A stretch of 64,000 nt of DNA from NCBI GenBank assembly GCA_037974335.1, contig CM075760.1:64760860-64824859 (forward strand), read 5' to 3'. Each line of letters opens with the position of its first letter. Within the stretch, counting starts at the first letter, position 1. Below the pieces are notes generated by a model, which saw only the letters and a program-made list of their open reading frames with translations, had not been told where the DNA came from and ran no database searches. This DNA comes from Prionace glauca (Eukaryota; Chordata; Chondrichthyes; Carcharhiniformes; Carcharhinidae). Made by a program: the position numbers and the translations under genes. Below are positions 45,700 to 58,107 of this stretch, piece after piece.

Positions 45700-47865
45700 G
45701 TAAACACATGTCCACGGTCGGCAAGTGGGAGGCTTTCAAGGGAAAACTGAAAAGGTTGCAGGAAAGACATGTCCCGGTTAAGAGGAAGGATAGGAAAGGT
45801 AGGATTAGAGAGCTGTGGATTGCAGGGGATATTGAGGACTTGGTCAGGAAGAAGAGGGAGGCATATGTTAGGTCTAAGCAACTGGGAACGGGAAGAGCAC
45901 TGGAGGAATATAGAGAGAGCAGGAGGCAGCTCAAAAGGGGAGTTAGAAGGGCGAAAAGGGGGCATAAAATGGCTTTGGCGGATAGGATTAAGGGAAATCC
46001 AAAGGCATTTTACTCTTATATCAGGAACAACAGGGTGGTTAGAGGGAAAATCGGCCCTCTGAGGGACAAAGGAGGGGAACTGTGCATAGAGTCTGAAGGA
46101 ATGGGGGAGATCCTGAATGAATACTTTGCGTCGGTATTCACGAAGGAGAGGGGCTTGGTGTCTTGTACTGTCTTGGAGGGAGCTGTAGACCAGTTGAAGG
46201 AAATATCCATTACGAGAGAAGAAGTGCTAGGGTTTTTAGGCAGCATAAAAACTGATAAAACTCCGGGGCCTGATGGCAATTATCCCAGGCTTCTTAGGGA
46301 GATGAGAGATGAAATTGCTAGGCCTCTGACGCAAATCTTTGTCTCTTCTTTGGACACAGGTGAGGTCCCAGAGGACTGGAGGGTAGATAATGTGGTACCG
46401 TTGTTTAAAAAGGGCAGTCGGGATAACCCTGGTAATTATAGGCAGTGGTAGGAAAGTTGTTGGAATAAATTCTTAGGGATAGGATGTATCAGCATGTGGA
46501 GGGTTGCGATCTGATTAGGGATACGCAGCATGGCTTTGTTAAGGGGAGGTCTTGCCTTACGAGTCTGGTAGAATGTTTTGAGGAGGTGACAAAAACGGTT
46601 GACGAAGGACAAGCCGTTGATGTCGTCTATATGGATTTCAGTAAGGCGTTTGACAAAGTCCCTCATGGTGGGTTGGTTGAAAAGGTTATGGCTCATGGGA
46701 TACAGGGAAAAGTATCTAGATGGATTGAAAACTGGCTAGTTAACAGGAGACAGAGAGTAGTAGTGGATGGGTCCTTTTCTAGCTGGAGGTCTGTCACCAG
46801 TAGTGTGCCACAGGGCTCAGTACTGGGACCTCTTCTATTCGTAATATATATAAATGTCTTGGAACAGGGCGTACATGGTGTGATCAGCAAATTTGCAGAT
46901 GACACAAAGATGGCAGGATTGGCGGGCAGTGAGGAGCAGTGTCTGGCAATGCAGCAGGATATAGATAGGCTGGTATATTGGGCAGATAAATAGATGGAAT
47001 TTAATCCTGATAAATGCGAGGTGATGCATTTTGGAAGGAATAATGTAGAGGGGAGTTACATGATAAAGGGTAGACCTATTAAGTGTATAGAAATGCAGAG
47101 GGACCTGGGAGTGCAAGTTCACAAGTCTTTGAAGGTGGCAACACAGGCGAAGAAAGCTTATGGTATGCTAGCCTTTATAGGAAGGGGTATAGAATATAAG
47201 AGTTGGCGTCCAATGCTACAGTTGTACAGAACTGGTGGTGGAGGCAGGCACGTTGGAGTTGTTTAAGGTTTACTTAGATAGACACATGAGCGAAACAGGG
47301 ATGGACGGTTATAGTAGATGGTATTAAAAACGGTTAGAGCCTCGGGACGACACTGGAAATGTAGTATTACATGTTAATGTTTTGTCTCTTTTAATCCGCA
47401 GGTGTTGGTCCACTTGTTGTCAAACGAGGGACATGCACACGGTGGGTCGTGCATGGGCTGCTCTTGGAGGTTTCGAGAGTGGCCTCGTACTTTGTGTTGA
47501 TGTGTGTGCTTAATCCTGGACCAGCAGACGGGCACCACAACAGCTCAGTGACTATCACTGCTAGCTGTGCAGATACATGGATTTGGGCCTATGTCTGTGG
47601 GAGTTTGCGCATTCTCTCTGTGGATGCATGGGTTTCCTCCGGGTGCTCCGGTTTCCTCCCACACCCCAAAGATACGCTCTTAGGCTGATTGGTGTATCAA
47701 ATTGACCATACACTATTCTCCCCTGAATCTGGCTACATTAGGGGTACCATTCGCATACACACGGGGCAGGGTAGGTGTAGGAAAATGCTTTGTTGAAATG
47801 GCGGCGCAGGCTCGTTGGGCCGAAGGGCCTGTTTCCCGTGCTGGATTGTTCCTTGTTCTTCTTTG
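45700..47865 (+). mobile_element. CR1 LINE, young, RT largely readable, internal deletion near 3' end
   Basis: 5'-truncated CR1. Two long frames: 45708-46451 (linker to GNYR) and 46484-46993 (YMDFSKAFDKVPHGGLV, VPQGSVLGPLLFVIYINVL, KFADDTKMAG), then KCEVMHFGRNN onward. A small deletion removes the residues after GNYR, and a TAG replaces a tryptophan at 46991-46993. Near 47236 (TGTACAGAAC) the next 360 bases or so of coding are missing. The sequence jumps to the end of the gene (GTGGTGGAGGCAGGCAC) and the 3' UTR, whose last part is a SINE body (47540-47865). Confidence 0.93.
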
Positions 47866-48890
47866 TTCCAGAACGTTGGTTAGACCGCATTTGGAGTACT
47901 GCGTCCAGTTCTGGTCACCTGACTACAGGAAGGACGTGGAAACCCTGGAGAGAGCGCAGAGGAGGTTTACCAGGATGCTGCCTGGTATGGAAGGACTGGG
48001 TTATGAGGAAAGATTTGGTAAACTGGGGCTGTTTTCCTTAGAAAGACGGAGATTGAGGGTGGATCTAATAGAGGTGTATAAAACCAAGAAGGGTATAGAT
48101 AGAGTAAACAGTGGCAGGCTTTTTCCTAGATTGGAGACAAATATCACGAGGGGACAATGACTTAAGGTGAGGGATTTGGATGCTAGAGGGAGGTTTTTCA
48201 CACAGAGGGTCGTGGGGGTATGGAATGCACTGCCAAGTAAGGTGGTGGAGGCAGGCACGCTGGACTTGATTAAGGTTTACTTAGATAGGCACATCAGCAC
48301 ATTAGGGATGGAGGGTTATAGGAGATGGTTTTAATAAGGATCAGAGCCTCAGGACGTTCCTGGAAATCTAATGCTACACGTGTTGATATTTTTCTCTTTC
48401 ACTCCACAAGTGTGTCGGTCCACTTTGTTGTCTAACGAGGGGCATGCACACTGTGGGTCGTGTGTGGGCTGCTCTTGGATGTTTCGAGAGTGGCCTAGTA
48501 CTTTGCGTCGTTTGTGTCTGCTTCAAAATGGACCAGCAGATGGGCACCACAACAGCTCAGTGACTATCACCGTTAGTTGTCCAGATACATGGATTTAGGC
48601 CAGTGTCTGTGGGAATTTGCGCCTTCTCCCTGTGGTTGCGTGAGTTTCCTCTGGGTGTTCCGGTTTCCTCCCACACCCCAAAGATGTGCTCTTCGGTTGA
48701 TTGGTGTAATAAATTGTCCCTAAATTATTCTCCCCTTAATCTGGTTTCCAATGGGGGTACCATTAGCATAGACACGGGTCAAGGGTGGAGGAGGAAAAAC
48801 GCATTGTTAAGATGGCAGTGTGAGCTCGTTGGGCCGAGGGGCCTGTTTCCTGTGCTGTGTTGTTCTTTGTTCTTTGTTTTTTCTTCTTTG
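47866..48890 (+). mobile_element. CR1 LINE 3' portion with SINE-containing 3' UTR
   Basis: Begins at CCAGAACGTTGGTTAGACCG, exactly the part missing from the preceding copy, and runs [52 protein letters not shown] to a stop, then a 3' UTR. The UTR's 48600-48890 part matches the HE1-like SINE body and tail. Few lesions. Confidence 0.9.
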
Positions 48891-49497
48891 CTCTATTCAT
48901 TTTAGCTTGGTGTCTTTTCTTCACATTTCACATTTGTTGATGACTGAGGAGGACAATTTTTGAGAGGTTGATTCAACCCTAAGTGTTGTCCATAAGCTAT
49001 CAGTTGTGTTGTAAATTGTCCTTTTCTGTGTCATAATTGAGACTGAGAATTTTCTGATGGAGAGCTTAGTTCCCCGAAATGTGTCGTCTCTGACCTGATG
49101 TTAGTATCGAATGTCTTACTGAGATTCATCCATGTATGGGTATAATATGTATATCTCCCAACATAAACTGCGCTTCAGGTTAATCCCGGTCTTCAAGCAG
49201 ATGAGTAACACAATTGTCATCCTATCAAAGGCCTGTCCCGTAATGTTAAGATTGAGATACACCTACAGATGTTGCCATCTCTTCTGTCGGCCTTGTCTTC
49301 GGATAGTGTGATGTTTCTGAATCATGAATCCCCTGTGGAATGGAACCTATCTTCTGGCAGAGAAAGAGAAGGTCATAAATGTTCAGAAAGTTGATATTTA
49401 TTTCCATCAGTTGCCATCCATTTACAAAGATGCCCAACTGTGTTCATTAGTTATCATCCATTCATAAACATTGATATGTTGATGTTTTAATTTAAGG
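48891..49497. other. No recognised feature
   Basis: About 600 bases without an assignable element. Confidence 0.35.
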
Positions 49498-50185
49498 GAT
49501 ATGGACGTTGCTGGCCTAGTCAGTATTTGTTGCCTATTCCTCATTGTCTTTAGTAAACTGGTGGTAAGCTACCTTCTTGAATTGCTGCAGACCCTGTGGT
49601 GTAGATACCCATACGGTCCTGTTACAGAGGCAGTTCTGGGATCTCGGTCCCGCGACAGTGATGGAAGGATGATATATTTCCACATCAGGTATATGACTAA
49701 CTTGGAGGGGAACTTACAGGTGATATTTCCTGGTAACTGTTACCCTGTTCTTGCAAATAGCAACCCACCGTGTGGCTTTTTAAGGAGCCTTGGTGAGGTT
49801 CGGAAGTGAAACTTGTAGATGGTACATAATGATGCTCTGTGTGGAGGAGGGAGTGTTATTCCTGTCAAGCCGGCTGCTTTGGCCTGAATGGGATGAAGAT
49901 TTTTGAATGTTGTTTGAACTGTACCTATTCAAGTAAGTGGAGAGAACCATTTTTGTCCCCTAATATGTGTCGTGCAGGTGGTGCACAGGTTTGGGGAGTT
50001 AGGGGGTGGGTTACTCACAGCAGGCTGAGCTGATATTCCAGCTGGAGCATGAATATACCCAGCTAACACAGCGATTACCCAATGGTAACCTCGAAGATGT
50101 TGATAGTTGTTGATTCAGTGTTGCAATATCATTGAGTGACAAAGGGCAACGGTCAGATTCCACATTTTTGGAGGTGGTCATCGCC
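49498..50185 (-). mobile_element. Non-CR1 LINE C-terminal region and 3' end, degenerate
   Basis: Antisense: TGGTGGTAAGCTACCTTCTT, TTGCTGCAGACCCTGTGGTG and GGGGAGTTAGGGGGTGGGTT landmarks. The other half of this family is at 42.6-43.7 kb. Confidence 0.65.
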
Positions 50186-50296
50186 TGACGCCAATATTAC
50201 CAATAATTCTCCATTCACAAAAATAAATAGTAAAAATTCACAAAAATAAATAAATAAAAATAAATAAATTCTCAAAAATAAATAATCACTTTTTCT

Positions 50297-50845
50297 AGGG
50301 CGAAAAACTGCAGCATGCTATGGTGCAGAGGGACCTGGGGGTCCTTGTGCATGAGTCGCAAAAACCCAGCCGGCAGGTGCAGCACGTGATCAGGAAGGCG
50401 AATGGAATGCTGGCCTTCATAGCGAGGGGGAAAGGATATAAAAGTAGGGAGGTCTTGCTGCAACTGTACAGGGTACTGGCGAGGCCGTAGCTGGAGTACT
50501 GTGTGCAGTTTTGGGCGCCGCACCTGCGCAAAGATATTTTGGCCTTGGAGGGAGTGCAGAGGGGGGTCACTCGGCTGATACCGGAGATGAGAGGGTTGAA
50601 CTTTGAAGAGAGGCTGAATAGACTGGGTCTGTACTGGTTGGAATTTAGAAGGATGAGGGGGGATCTTATAGAGACGATAAGATAATGAAGGGGATGGATA
50701 GGATAGAAGTGGAGAGACTCTTCCCGCTCAAAAAAGACAGTAGGACCAGAGGGCACAGCCTCAAGATAAGGGGGGGGGGGGCGACAGTTTAGAATGGAGT
50801 TGAGGAGGAACTTCTTCACTCAAAGGGTGGTGAATCTCTGGAATT
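50297..50845 (+). mobile_element. CR1 LINE (subfamily B) fragment
   Basis: GEKLQHAMVQRDLGVLVHESQ-type start through [23 protein letters not shown] and the block before NLWNSLPVEVVEA, ending in (AAATT)n at 50843-50870. One in-frame TAG lies at LEYC-minus-two (50488-50490) and there is a frame change near 50683. Confidence 0.85.
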
Positions 50846-50849
50846 AAAT

Positions 50850-51000
50850 TAAATTAAATTAAATTAAATTGAGATTAAATCCGACCATGGCAGCAGGTGG
50901 AATTTGAATTCAATCAATAAATTTTGATTCATACTGATAGCGACGAGATAACCCTCTGATTCCCCAGTGAAGGACATCTGCCATCCCTACTTGGTCTCAG
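50850..51000 (-). repeat. Second SINE family fragment
   Basis: AAATCCGACCATGGCAGCAG and GAAGGACATCTGCCATCCCT. Shared with 60095-60290, so it predates the local duplication. Confidence 0.6.
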
Positions 51001-52431
51001 CAGGGTGTAACTCAAGATGGACCGCCATATATATAACTGGGCAATGCCTTCTGAGATGCCCTAACACACCACTCAGCTGAAAAGGAATTAAGCACAGGAA
51101 ATAAATGTTCTTTCCAGAGACCCCCACGTCCCATGGAAGAATAAAGTGAAATAAAACACCAGCCTACATGTTTATGCAGTATAAGATATATCACCTCTCT
51201 GAATCAACTCTCACAATCTGCCTGTATTTATTTCTATCCATCCATCACAGTGTTTCGTTGGGTTGGAGACATCATCATTGTTACTAACAAGGTGTCAGAG
51301 AATCTGAGTGGCTTTTTTTCCAATGAAATGGGAAGCATTCATATACGTTTACAGCTTTAAAAAATAATAAAATTGCCTCGAGTTGTTGCTGGGCAGATTT
51401 GTTTATAAATAGGCTCTATTGACAATGCTAAGAGTTTGAAGTTGGCTTGCAGCCAACTGTTCAGTACTGAGGAAACAGATCTTTGACTTACTGAACAAAC
51501 ACCGTCAGATGCTTCCTGTAAATATCTTGGGGTAGTTGGCAGCAGGTTGGACTGCTGCCAAATACTGCGTGGGACAGATTAGCGCGAATATGCAAGGATA
51601 AAATGGGACTTATCCAGTTATACAATAAATGCTTGATTCCCATAATAAAGACAGGTTTTTAAATGGTATTCCTTCCAAGCAAATATTTTAAAGGGCTGCA
51701 CTGTGATTAAACAGTATGGGGAACGAGGAAATTGGCCAGATGCTATTTCATTTGTCTATCTTCCAAATAAATGTCCTTCCAACAATTAAAGTTACTTTGT
51801 GAGTAACTTCATGACGTGGAAGAAAGAGATTTTGACGTCCCCACCCCCAAAGTCCAATGAGATCAGTGCAATGGCCCCAAAATAAAAATAATTAAAAGTA
51901 AAATAAAATCATACAATTGTCTTGAAAAGCGCGGATTCCTGGAATACTCTAAGTGTTCTGCACCTCTTTAAAAAGACAACCTCTCTTATCCCTGATCAGC
52001 ACCATGTTCTGTTGTCCAGCATAATCTGATTTCGATTATTTAACAGTCGCTCTCATAGCTGCCAATGAGTGAAGAAACGGCCTGGTTTAGTGGAAGACAA
52101 AACATTTATTTTTGTGATATTGTGCAATATGCCACAAAGTCCTAATATCCTGAGTTCCCACTACCAGTGAATGTTCTACAGCCGGTGGCCAATAAAATGA
52201 GCAGCAATGATTTGGATGTTGACAAAGAACTTTCCTGATCACCGTGTCCATTCGGATTCTATAAATTCTCTGTCAAAGGTTGATGTCGATGTCATGTTTC
52301 CCTGTCAATTCAATTAATTATAAGTCCACCAGTTTTCTTTCAGTGTTAATTTTCACAGGGTAAAGGAGCCATTGGGGAAATCTAACGTGTAATATTGCAT
52401 CACATGAGGATTGTCCTTTTTGAATTAATTT

Positions 52432-52735
52432 GTGGATGGAACGGTGGCATATATGTTAGGGTTTCTGCCTCAAAGCGCCAGGGACCCGGGTTCAACTCCC
52501 GGTTTGGGTCTGTCTGTGTGGAGTCTGCATATTCTTCAATTGCTTGCTCATTTACTCACATTGTTCAAGGATATGCCGCTTAGGTTGATCCACGATGATG
52601 AATTGTCCAATCGTGTCAAGAGAATTAGCAGGGAATATACGTGGGGTGATGGGGATAAACTGAGGTGGGAATGTTGTGGGTTTGGGCCTGATAAGCCAAA
52701 AGGCCTTCTTCTGTTCTGTAATGATTCTATGGACA
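52432..52735 (+). repeat. HE1-like SINE
   Basis: Head GGAACGGTGGCATATATGTT, B box GGGTTCAACTCCCGG, tail AAAAGGCCTTCTTCTGTTCT. Confidence 0.85.
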
Positions 52736-52737
52736 TG

Positions 52738-53060
52738 GGCACCTTTGGCTGATCAGAATTTATTGCCTACTTCTTGTCCGAGGGCAGTGAGAGCCAATCA
52801 CATTGCTGTGGCTCTTGGATCACACATAGGCCAGACCAGGTAAGGACGGCAGATTCCCTTCTCTAAAATACATTAGTGAAGCAGGTAGGTTTTTACACAA
52901 TCGACAATGATATCATGACCGTAAGTGGATTCTTATTTCCAGACGCTTTTTTTAATTGAATTTAAATCCCACCATCTGTGGTGGTGGGATTCGAAGTCGG
53001 GTCCTGAGAACATTAGTTAAATTTGTGCATTAATTGCCGAGTGATAACATGAAGCCATTT
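52738..53060 (+). repeat. Second SINE family, nearly full length
   Basis: GGCCAGACCAGGTAAGGACG, GGGATTCGAAGTCGGGTCCT (B-box-like end) and terminal AGTGATAACA. Directly behind the HE1-like SINE. Confidence 0.75.
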
Positions 53061-53380
53061 CTTCCCTCCTTTTTGTATCCAGTCCCAAATTACAGTGACA
53101 GCTACCCACACCTGAAATAAAATCAACCCAGCAATTAGTTACTTAAATCGATAATAATTCTTCAAATGGATTATATTTATGCTGCAATGTGCAAATCAGA
53201 CTGACGTTTTTACTCTGATAAGGTAATGTCATCTTCTTTATGTCTATTCTCTTGTGAAAGGGGGTGCAGAATTAAGGGACTTGATTTACAATCAAATTGT
53301 TTTTCTCTCTATAACAGAGGCTCAAATATAATTTCACCTTTTGGACTAGCAGAGACGTTCCAATGGATCTCACTCTTTCT

Positions 53381-54018
53381 GCCTCAGTGTTAGTTTGTCT
53401 GTTGAATATTCCAGTGTCAGTAATCAATTCACTGGGAATAATCCTCGGTGTTTTTTGATATATTTTATTTGATTTATTATTATCACACACATTAGTACAC
53501 AGTCTTGCGCACTGTACAGACAGAGCATACCGTGCTTGGAGAAGGAAGGGAGAGAGTGAAGAGTATTTTGTTGCAGTCATAGCTCGGGTCTAGAAAAATA
53601 TCAATTTAATGCGAGGTAGATCCATTCAAAACTCTGATTGCAGCTGTAAATAAATTGTTTCTGAGTCGGTTTGTAGTCTCCTCAGAATTTGTTTTTACCT
53701 AGTCCCTGATGGAAAAAGGTGAGAGAGTGTGTCCGGGGTGAGTTGCGTTTTCTTTTCATAGCTTTTGTTTAAAGTGTCGAATCGGAGGTTGTGTTGACTC
53801 AGCCAGAGGCAGAAACCGGGCATCCCTGAGGGTCCCTGAGACTGAGCTGTGAAGACAAAGTGTTCAATATGGGCAGCAACTGGATAGTCTGGGTCCGACC
53901 AGTCCCTGATAGGGTTTATAGTCTCTCCTTCAGTATGATAGTCTTGGATCAACCCACAATTCCTCCGCCCCAGAGATTCAGAATCAATTTATTCCACCCA
54001 AAGACACTTAAAACAACG
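53381..54018 (+). pseudogene. IGHV pseudogene with repeat inserted in leader intron
   Basis: 53381-53450 matches the leader intron of the VH gene at 62.3 kb (CTCAGTGTTAGTTTGTCTG). A 320-base repeat follows, then the V exon from about 53774: [13 protein letters not shown], stop (TGA for glycine), GSLRLSC, FNMGSNWIVWVRPVPD, then drift and RFRINLFHPK. The leader exon is not found, the acceptor CAG has become AAA, and everything after framework 3 (including the second cysteine and the RSS) is gone. It is the relic of a sister IgH cluster. No D, J or C remnant follows. Confidence 0.9.
53452..53770 (-). mobile_element. Interspersed repeat inserted in IGHV pseudogene
   Basis: A 320-base repeat with ATTTATTATTATCACACACA at its left end and CACTGTACAGACAGAGCATA, CAATTTAATGCGAGGTAGAT inside. 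I recognise it as a common elasmobranch repeat; the A/T-rich end suggests a 3' tail on the minus strand. Class not determined. Confidence 0.6.
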
Positions 54019-54019
54019 T

Positions 54020-54165
54020 GAAGAGAAATTGCTGGACAGTCTCAGGACATCTGGACTCGAAATGTCAGCTGTTCCCTCTCCTTCCAAATATTGCCAGGCC
54101 TGCTGAGATTTTCCAGCATTTTCTCTTTGGGTTTGAATTCCAGAATCTACAGAATTGTTTTTATA
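54020..54165 (+). repeat. Interspersed repeat, orientation 1
   Basis: GACTCGAAATGTCAGCTGTT and CCTGCTGAGATTTTCCAGCA. The reverse orientation of the same repeat lies at 54425-54530 and 58398-58525. Confidence 0.6.
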
Positions 54166-54424
54166 CTTCAAACAACATCTTCTCTTTGCAAATAACTATA
54201 AACCGAGTATTCCTATCTTTCCCCTGTCTGTCCTACACAGACTCCAGTTCCATGTGATGAAAATAACCCTTCACCACCACTGAAATATCCGAGAAATCCA
54301 CCCAGTTGTATTAAAGCGGCAGTGGAAAGTCACCCATCCGGAGGGCAGGTTTCAGCAAGATGGTTCACAGTCATCAATTAATGTTAGCTTTGTCAGTGAA
54401 GCTCACATCCAGAGATTCAATAAA

Positions 54425-54530
54425 ATCAGTGCAAATTGCTGCAGATTCCGGAAATCTAAAACTAAAACAGCAACAGTGCTCCTCAGCATCTCAATGGGTA
54501 TCATCAGAGAGAGAGAGAACCAGATTCGTA
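54425..54530 (-). repeat. Interspersed repeat, orientation 2
   Basis: AAATTGCTGCAGATTCCGGA and the following AACAGCAACAGTG... block, antisense to 54020-54165. Confidence 0.5.
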
Positions 54531-54869
54531 TTTAATATCAATGCCAGGATGTCAAATCTCTTGATATAATTATGATCAGCAAATCTGTTCTGTCCAATGT
54601 CCGACCCAAAACCTCATTTGTCAAATAAAATCGCAAATTTGTTGGCCATTTATCACAACCGGGTTTGTGGGAGTTTGTGGTACGTAACTTACCTGGTTAG
54701 TTACAACATGAGAACAGCGAGTAAATTCAGCAAAGGTACCTCAGTGAGTTTTAATAACTTTGGGGCGACATGAGGTCGGGTAAAATGTTCTATACATTCA
54801 AATTCCCCCATAATTTGTAATACTTTGGAATCGCTGAGATTAATGTGAATATAATCACTGCTCTGCCTG
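54531..54869. other. No recognised feature
   Basis: Unassigned AT-rich DNA. Confidence 0.3.
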
Positions 54870-55345
54870 ATCATAGAAGCATAAAATCATAGAATCCCTA
54901 CAGTTCAACATGGTCATTCGGTCCAATAACTCTGCAGCAGGCTCTCCAGCACAGCATCCTACCTAGGCAAGCGTTCATCCGATCCCGGCAACCATACATA
55001 TTCACAGGCTAATCCCCCGAACCTACAAATTATTGGACACTAACAGGAAATTTAGCATAGACAATTTACATTGGGCCTGGGAAGGATGCTCTGCCGGATA
55101 GCAGACTTGATGAACCAAATGCTCTACTTCTGCACTGTAGGGATTCTATGATTCTACTTTGCTCATCATTGGGCGCGAAGGGGCAATTTATCACAGCCAA
55201 TCCACCTAACCTGCACATCCTGGGACTGTGGAAGGAAACTGGAGCACTCGGAGGGAACTCACATGGATACGGATAGAATGTGAAAACCACACACAGTCAC
55301 CCAATGTTAGAATCGAACCCGCTTCCCTGTCGCCTGTGAGGGAGC
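54870..55345 (-). repeat. HE1-like SINEs, two overlapping or nested copies
   Basis: One tail (ATAGAATCCCTACAGTTCAA) at 54890 is followed by plus-orientation tail sequence (TTCTGCACTGTAGGGATTCT) near 55130 and by minus-orientation body and head to 55345 (GTTAGAATCGAACCCGCTTC). More than one insertion event is needed. Confidence 0.65.
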
Positions 55346-56107
55346 AAAAACAATTGTATCTCTTCGTGATAACCACATTTTTTATTCTTCCCTCGTGTGA
55401 GTGTGATCACTATTTGTGGAGGAATATTTCAGACATCAGATCTGTTTTTTTATTTAACTTGTCGAGTTTAAACAGATTAAATCCTCAATCAGATTAACAT
55501 TCAGTGGAATATCAGCCTGTTCACAGATACTTTATTAATTGTGACATCAGAACTTTCGAACTAATTCTGAAATGAAATGTCTTATTTTATTTTAGTTAAG
55601 TACAGCCGGAGTTATGAATGTTCAAAAAGTTTTATTCATATTGAACCAACTGTTAAAATTCTTAAAATAAATCGCTATTTTGAGTTGAAACTGATCAATA
55701 AGTGACGGTTTATCTGCTTTTTCTGTCATGAACATTTCATTATAAACAATGAGGTATTTATGTAAATAAATACAAAAATAGTAATTCCAAATGAGATTGT
55801 TGACTGACAAAAACACAACAAATATTTCCCCACCAACACAGCACAGAAATAGAGACAACCATGCAAATCAATCAACGGATTCCAGTAATGATTGTTTTTC
55901 AACATTATTTATTCATCAGTTATGTGAGGAAAAATATCATGATGATATCTATGTTCAGAATTAGGAAATAATCCCTCTGATCCCGAAATGTAATGACACA
56001 GAAAACACAGAACATCTCCTGTGTTTCATCTCTTTCTCTGTCTTTCTCCTGTCTAGTTCTGCGTCTTGTCTCTCCACGATGGTTCATCGTCTTCACTCCA
56101 CAGCAAA
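55346..56107. other. No recognised feature
   Basis: About 760 bases of AT-rich DNA without exon or named repeat. Confidence 0.35.
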
Positions 56108-56190
56108 AGAACATAAGAACGTAAGAAATGGGAGCAGGAGTAGGCCATCTAGCCCCTCGAGCCTGCCCCGGGCTCGATAAAATCAATGTT
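56108..56190 (-). mobile_element. CR1 LINE (subfamily B) 3' tail only
   Basis: AGAACATAAGAACGTAAGAA, then AGTAGGCCATCTAGCCCCTC and GAGCCTGCCCC. Extreme 5' truncation to about 80 bases. Confidence 0.85.
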
Positions 56191-57039
56191 TGCCCAATAT
56201 ATTCTCTCAGCCACAGGTACAGGTTTCTAACAGAATATAATTCAATAAATTGGAATCCATGACTGAGATTTACTCTAAAAGATCTCTTGAGAAATCAATG
56301 ATCTTGAAATGCTTGAAACATTTTCTTCTGCACCTAACCTCGGTTCCACCTGGTGATAAGGATTCAATGTGGAATCTTTCCCTATATTTAGCCGGTGTTG
56401 TCCCTGTCCTTGGAGTATTTGACTGGACAGAGTAGAGGAATATTTACTCTGCGTCTGAACTCATTGTTCCTGGTTTATGAATGGTTGATATATCTTTGTC
56501 AGGGAAGATTTAATCCGTATCGAATCTCTGCTGTACCTAGCCTGGATGTGTTTTGTGGAACTGTGTGGACGGCTCGTTCCCCTATACCTAACACTAATTT
56601 AAACCTGCCTCCTGGATCTCTGAAGGAAGAGTGCAGGAGAGATTTTACATAGAAGAGTGTCCATGCTCTTTCTGCCTTAATTTTGTTTGAACAGATTTAT
56701 AGACGGAGTTTCACTCTGTTTATAGACAGTATAATGTTGTAAGAACGTTTGAATTGGATAGTTTAGAGGGAGATTCTCTTTGCATCTCACTCATGCTATT
56801 CCTGATTTAGGAGTTATTAATTTGCCAGTACAGAGGGGACTTTGCATTCTGCAGCGAACCCCATGTTACTCCTGTCCTGTAAGATTTTGATGGGAGAGTC
56901 GGCCGTCTTTACAAATGTCATGGGGATTGAACCAGTATCTTTATATTACAGTAAATTTACCCTGTGTCAGCTCGTATTATGAGCCATGCCTTCGTTTATT
57001 TTCCCCTGGACCCTAACTCATTCTATCTTGCATGTAGAA
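56191..57039. other. No recognised feature
   Basis: About 850 bases; open frames here have no recognisable family. Confidence 0.35.
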
Positions 57040-57300
57040 TGTTATGTTGTCTGTCTTTGCACATAGTAAATTGGATATATTATCTGTCTGTACTAAATTA
57101 GACGCTGTCCCTGCTTATATTGTATGTCACTCTGTTTCTGTTTATATTAAACGAGACATTGTCTCTGTTTATGTTAATTTAGATCTCTCTCTGTTTGTAT
57201 CAAAGTCGATGCAATCTTATTTCTGCAATTGTCCATATCCACGTTTATATTGTATTAGACATGGTCTCAGTTTTTACTGCACTGGTCAATGCCAGTAATG
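57040..57300. repeat. Degenerate AT-rich array, block 3
   Basis: Seven or so loose units of 27-33 bases around CTCTGTTTATATTA and TTAGACATTGTC. Probably the same family, in reverse, as the arrays at 38.7-40.9 kb. Confidence 0.55.
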
Positions 57301-58107
57301 ATTAAAGTGGCTGGGAGAACACAATTCTCTGCATCCTTCTGCAAGGACAAACCGTGTGAGGTTTTGGACACTGGAAAAGAAATCTGAAATTTACTTCTGC
57401 TGGCTGCAGTGAAAGTGGATATCAAGTCCTGTGTAGCATTCACTGTCAATGAAGAACAAAAAAACAAAGAAAATTACAGCACAATAAAATACTGGTGATC
57501 CAATACTGCCCGTTTCTGGATCTTGCCTGATAACAATCTTTTTTATCCCAACATATTATCTCTTCTTCTCACAAAACCGTGAAGTAAAACAAACCTAATT
57601 CAAAGAGAGGCATAGTTAGTGCAGGAACAAAATTGCCACAGTGAAATATATATAGGGTGAGTATCAAATATTACATAAACAGAGAGAATGCCGTGTGCAA
57701 TGTAAACTGAGCTCTGGTCTAGCAGAGTATTAACAGAGCCAGGCTGTATTTTAAGATAAACAGGGGCCTGGTTCAAGAAAATAGTAATGTGTTAGTGCCG
57801 AGTGCCATGTGGGGATGGTCAAATGCCAAATTCCAATGAGACCCATATCCCGTGAAAGAAACAGTTTTAAAAATAACATTGTCAAGGAGAATAAAACTGA
57901 GGCAGTATCTCGCACAGTTTTACTGATATAGGAACTTCTTAGACATGAACTGAGACAGTGCTGAGTAATTAATGATACGAATAAGGAGAATATAAAAAAA
58001 AGTTCAGAAAGATCGTAATTATTTTCACCAATTACCATCCATTTGCAATTTAATAATTTCATTCACCAGATCTCATTCATATATAATGAGGAGTATATTT
58101 AAAATTA
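57301..58107. other. No recognised feature
   Basis: About 800 bases of AT-rich DNA with no assignable gene or repeat. Confidence 0.35.

Larger units (their letters stand above)
50900..53350 (+). repeat. IgH upstream segment, duplicate 1 (partner 60150-62340)
   Basis: Collinear, diverged match to the DNA upstream of the VH gene at 62.3 kb. Anchors: TCCATCCATCACAGTGTTTC versus 60.5 kb; GCAGATTTGTTTATAAATAG versus 60.66 kb; GCGGATTCCTGGAATACTCT versus 61.18 kb; GTGATATTGTGCAATATGCC versus 61.38 kb; CCCAAATTACAGTGACAGCT versus 61.70 kb. Two SINEs (52432-52735 and 52738-53060) were inserted in this copy only. Confidence 0.9.
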
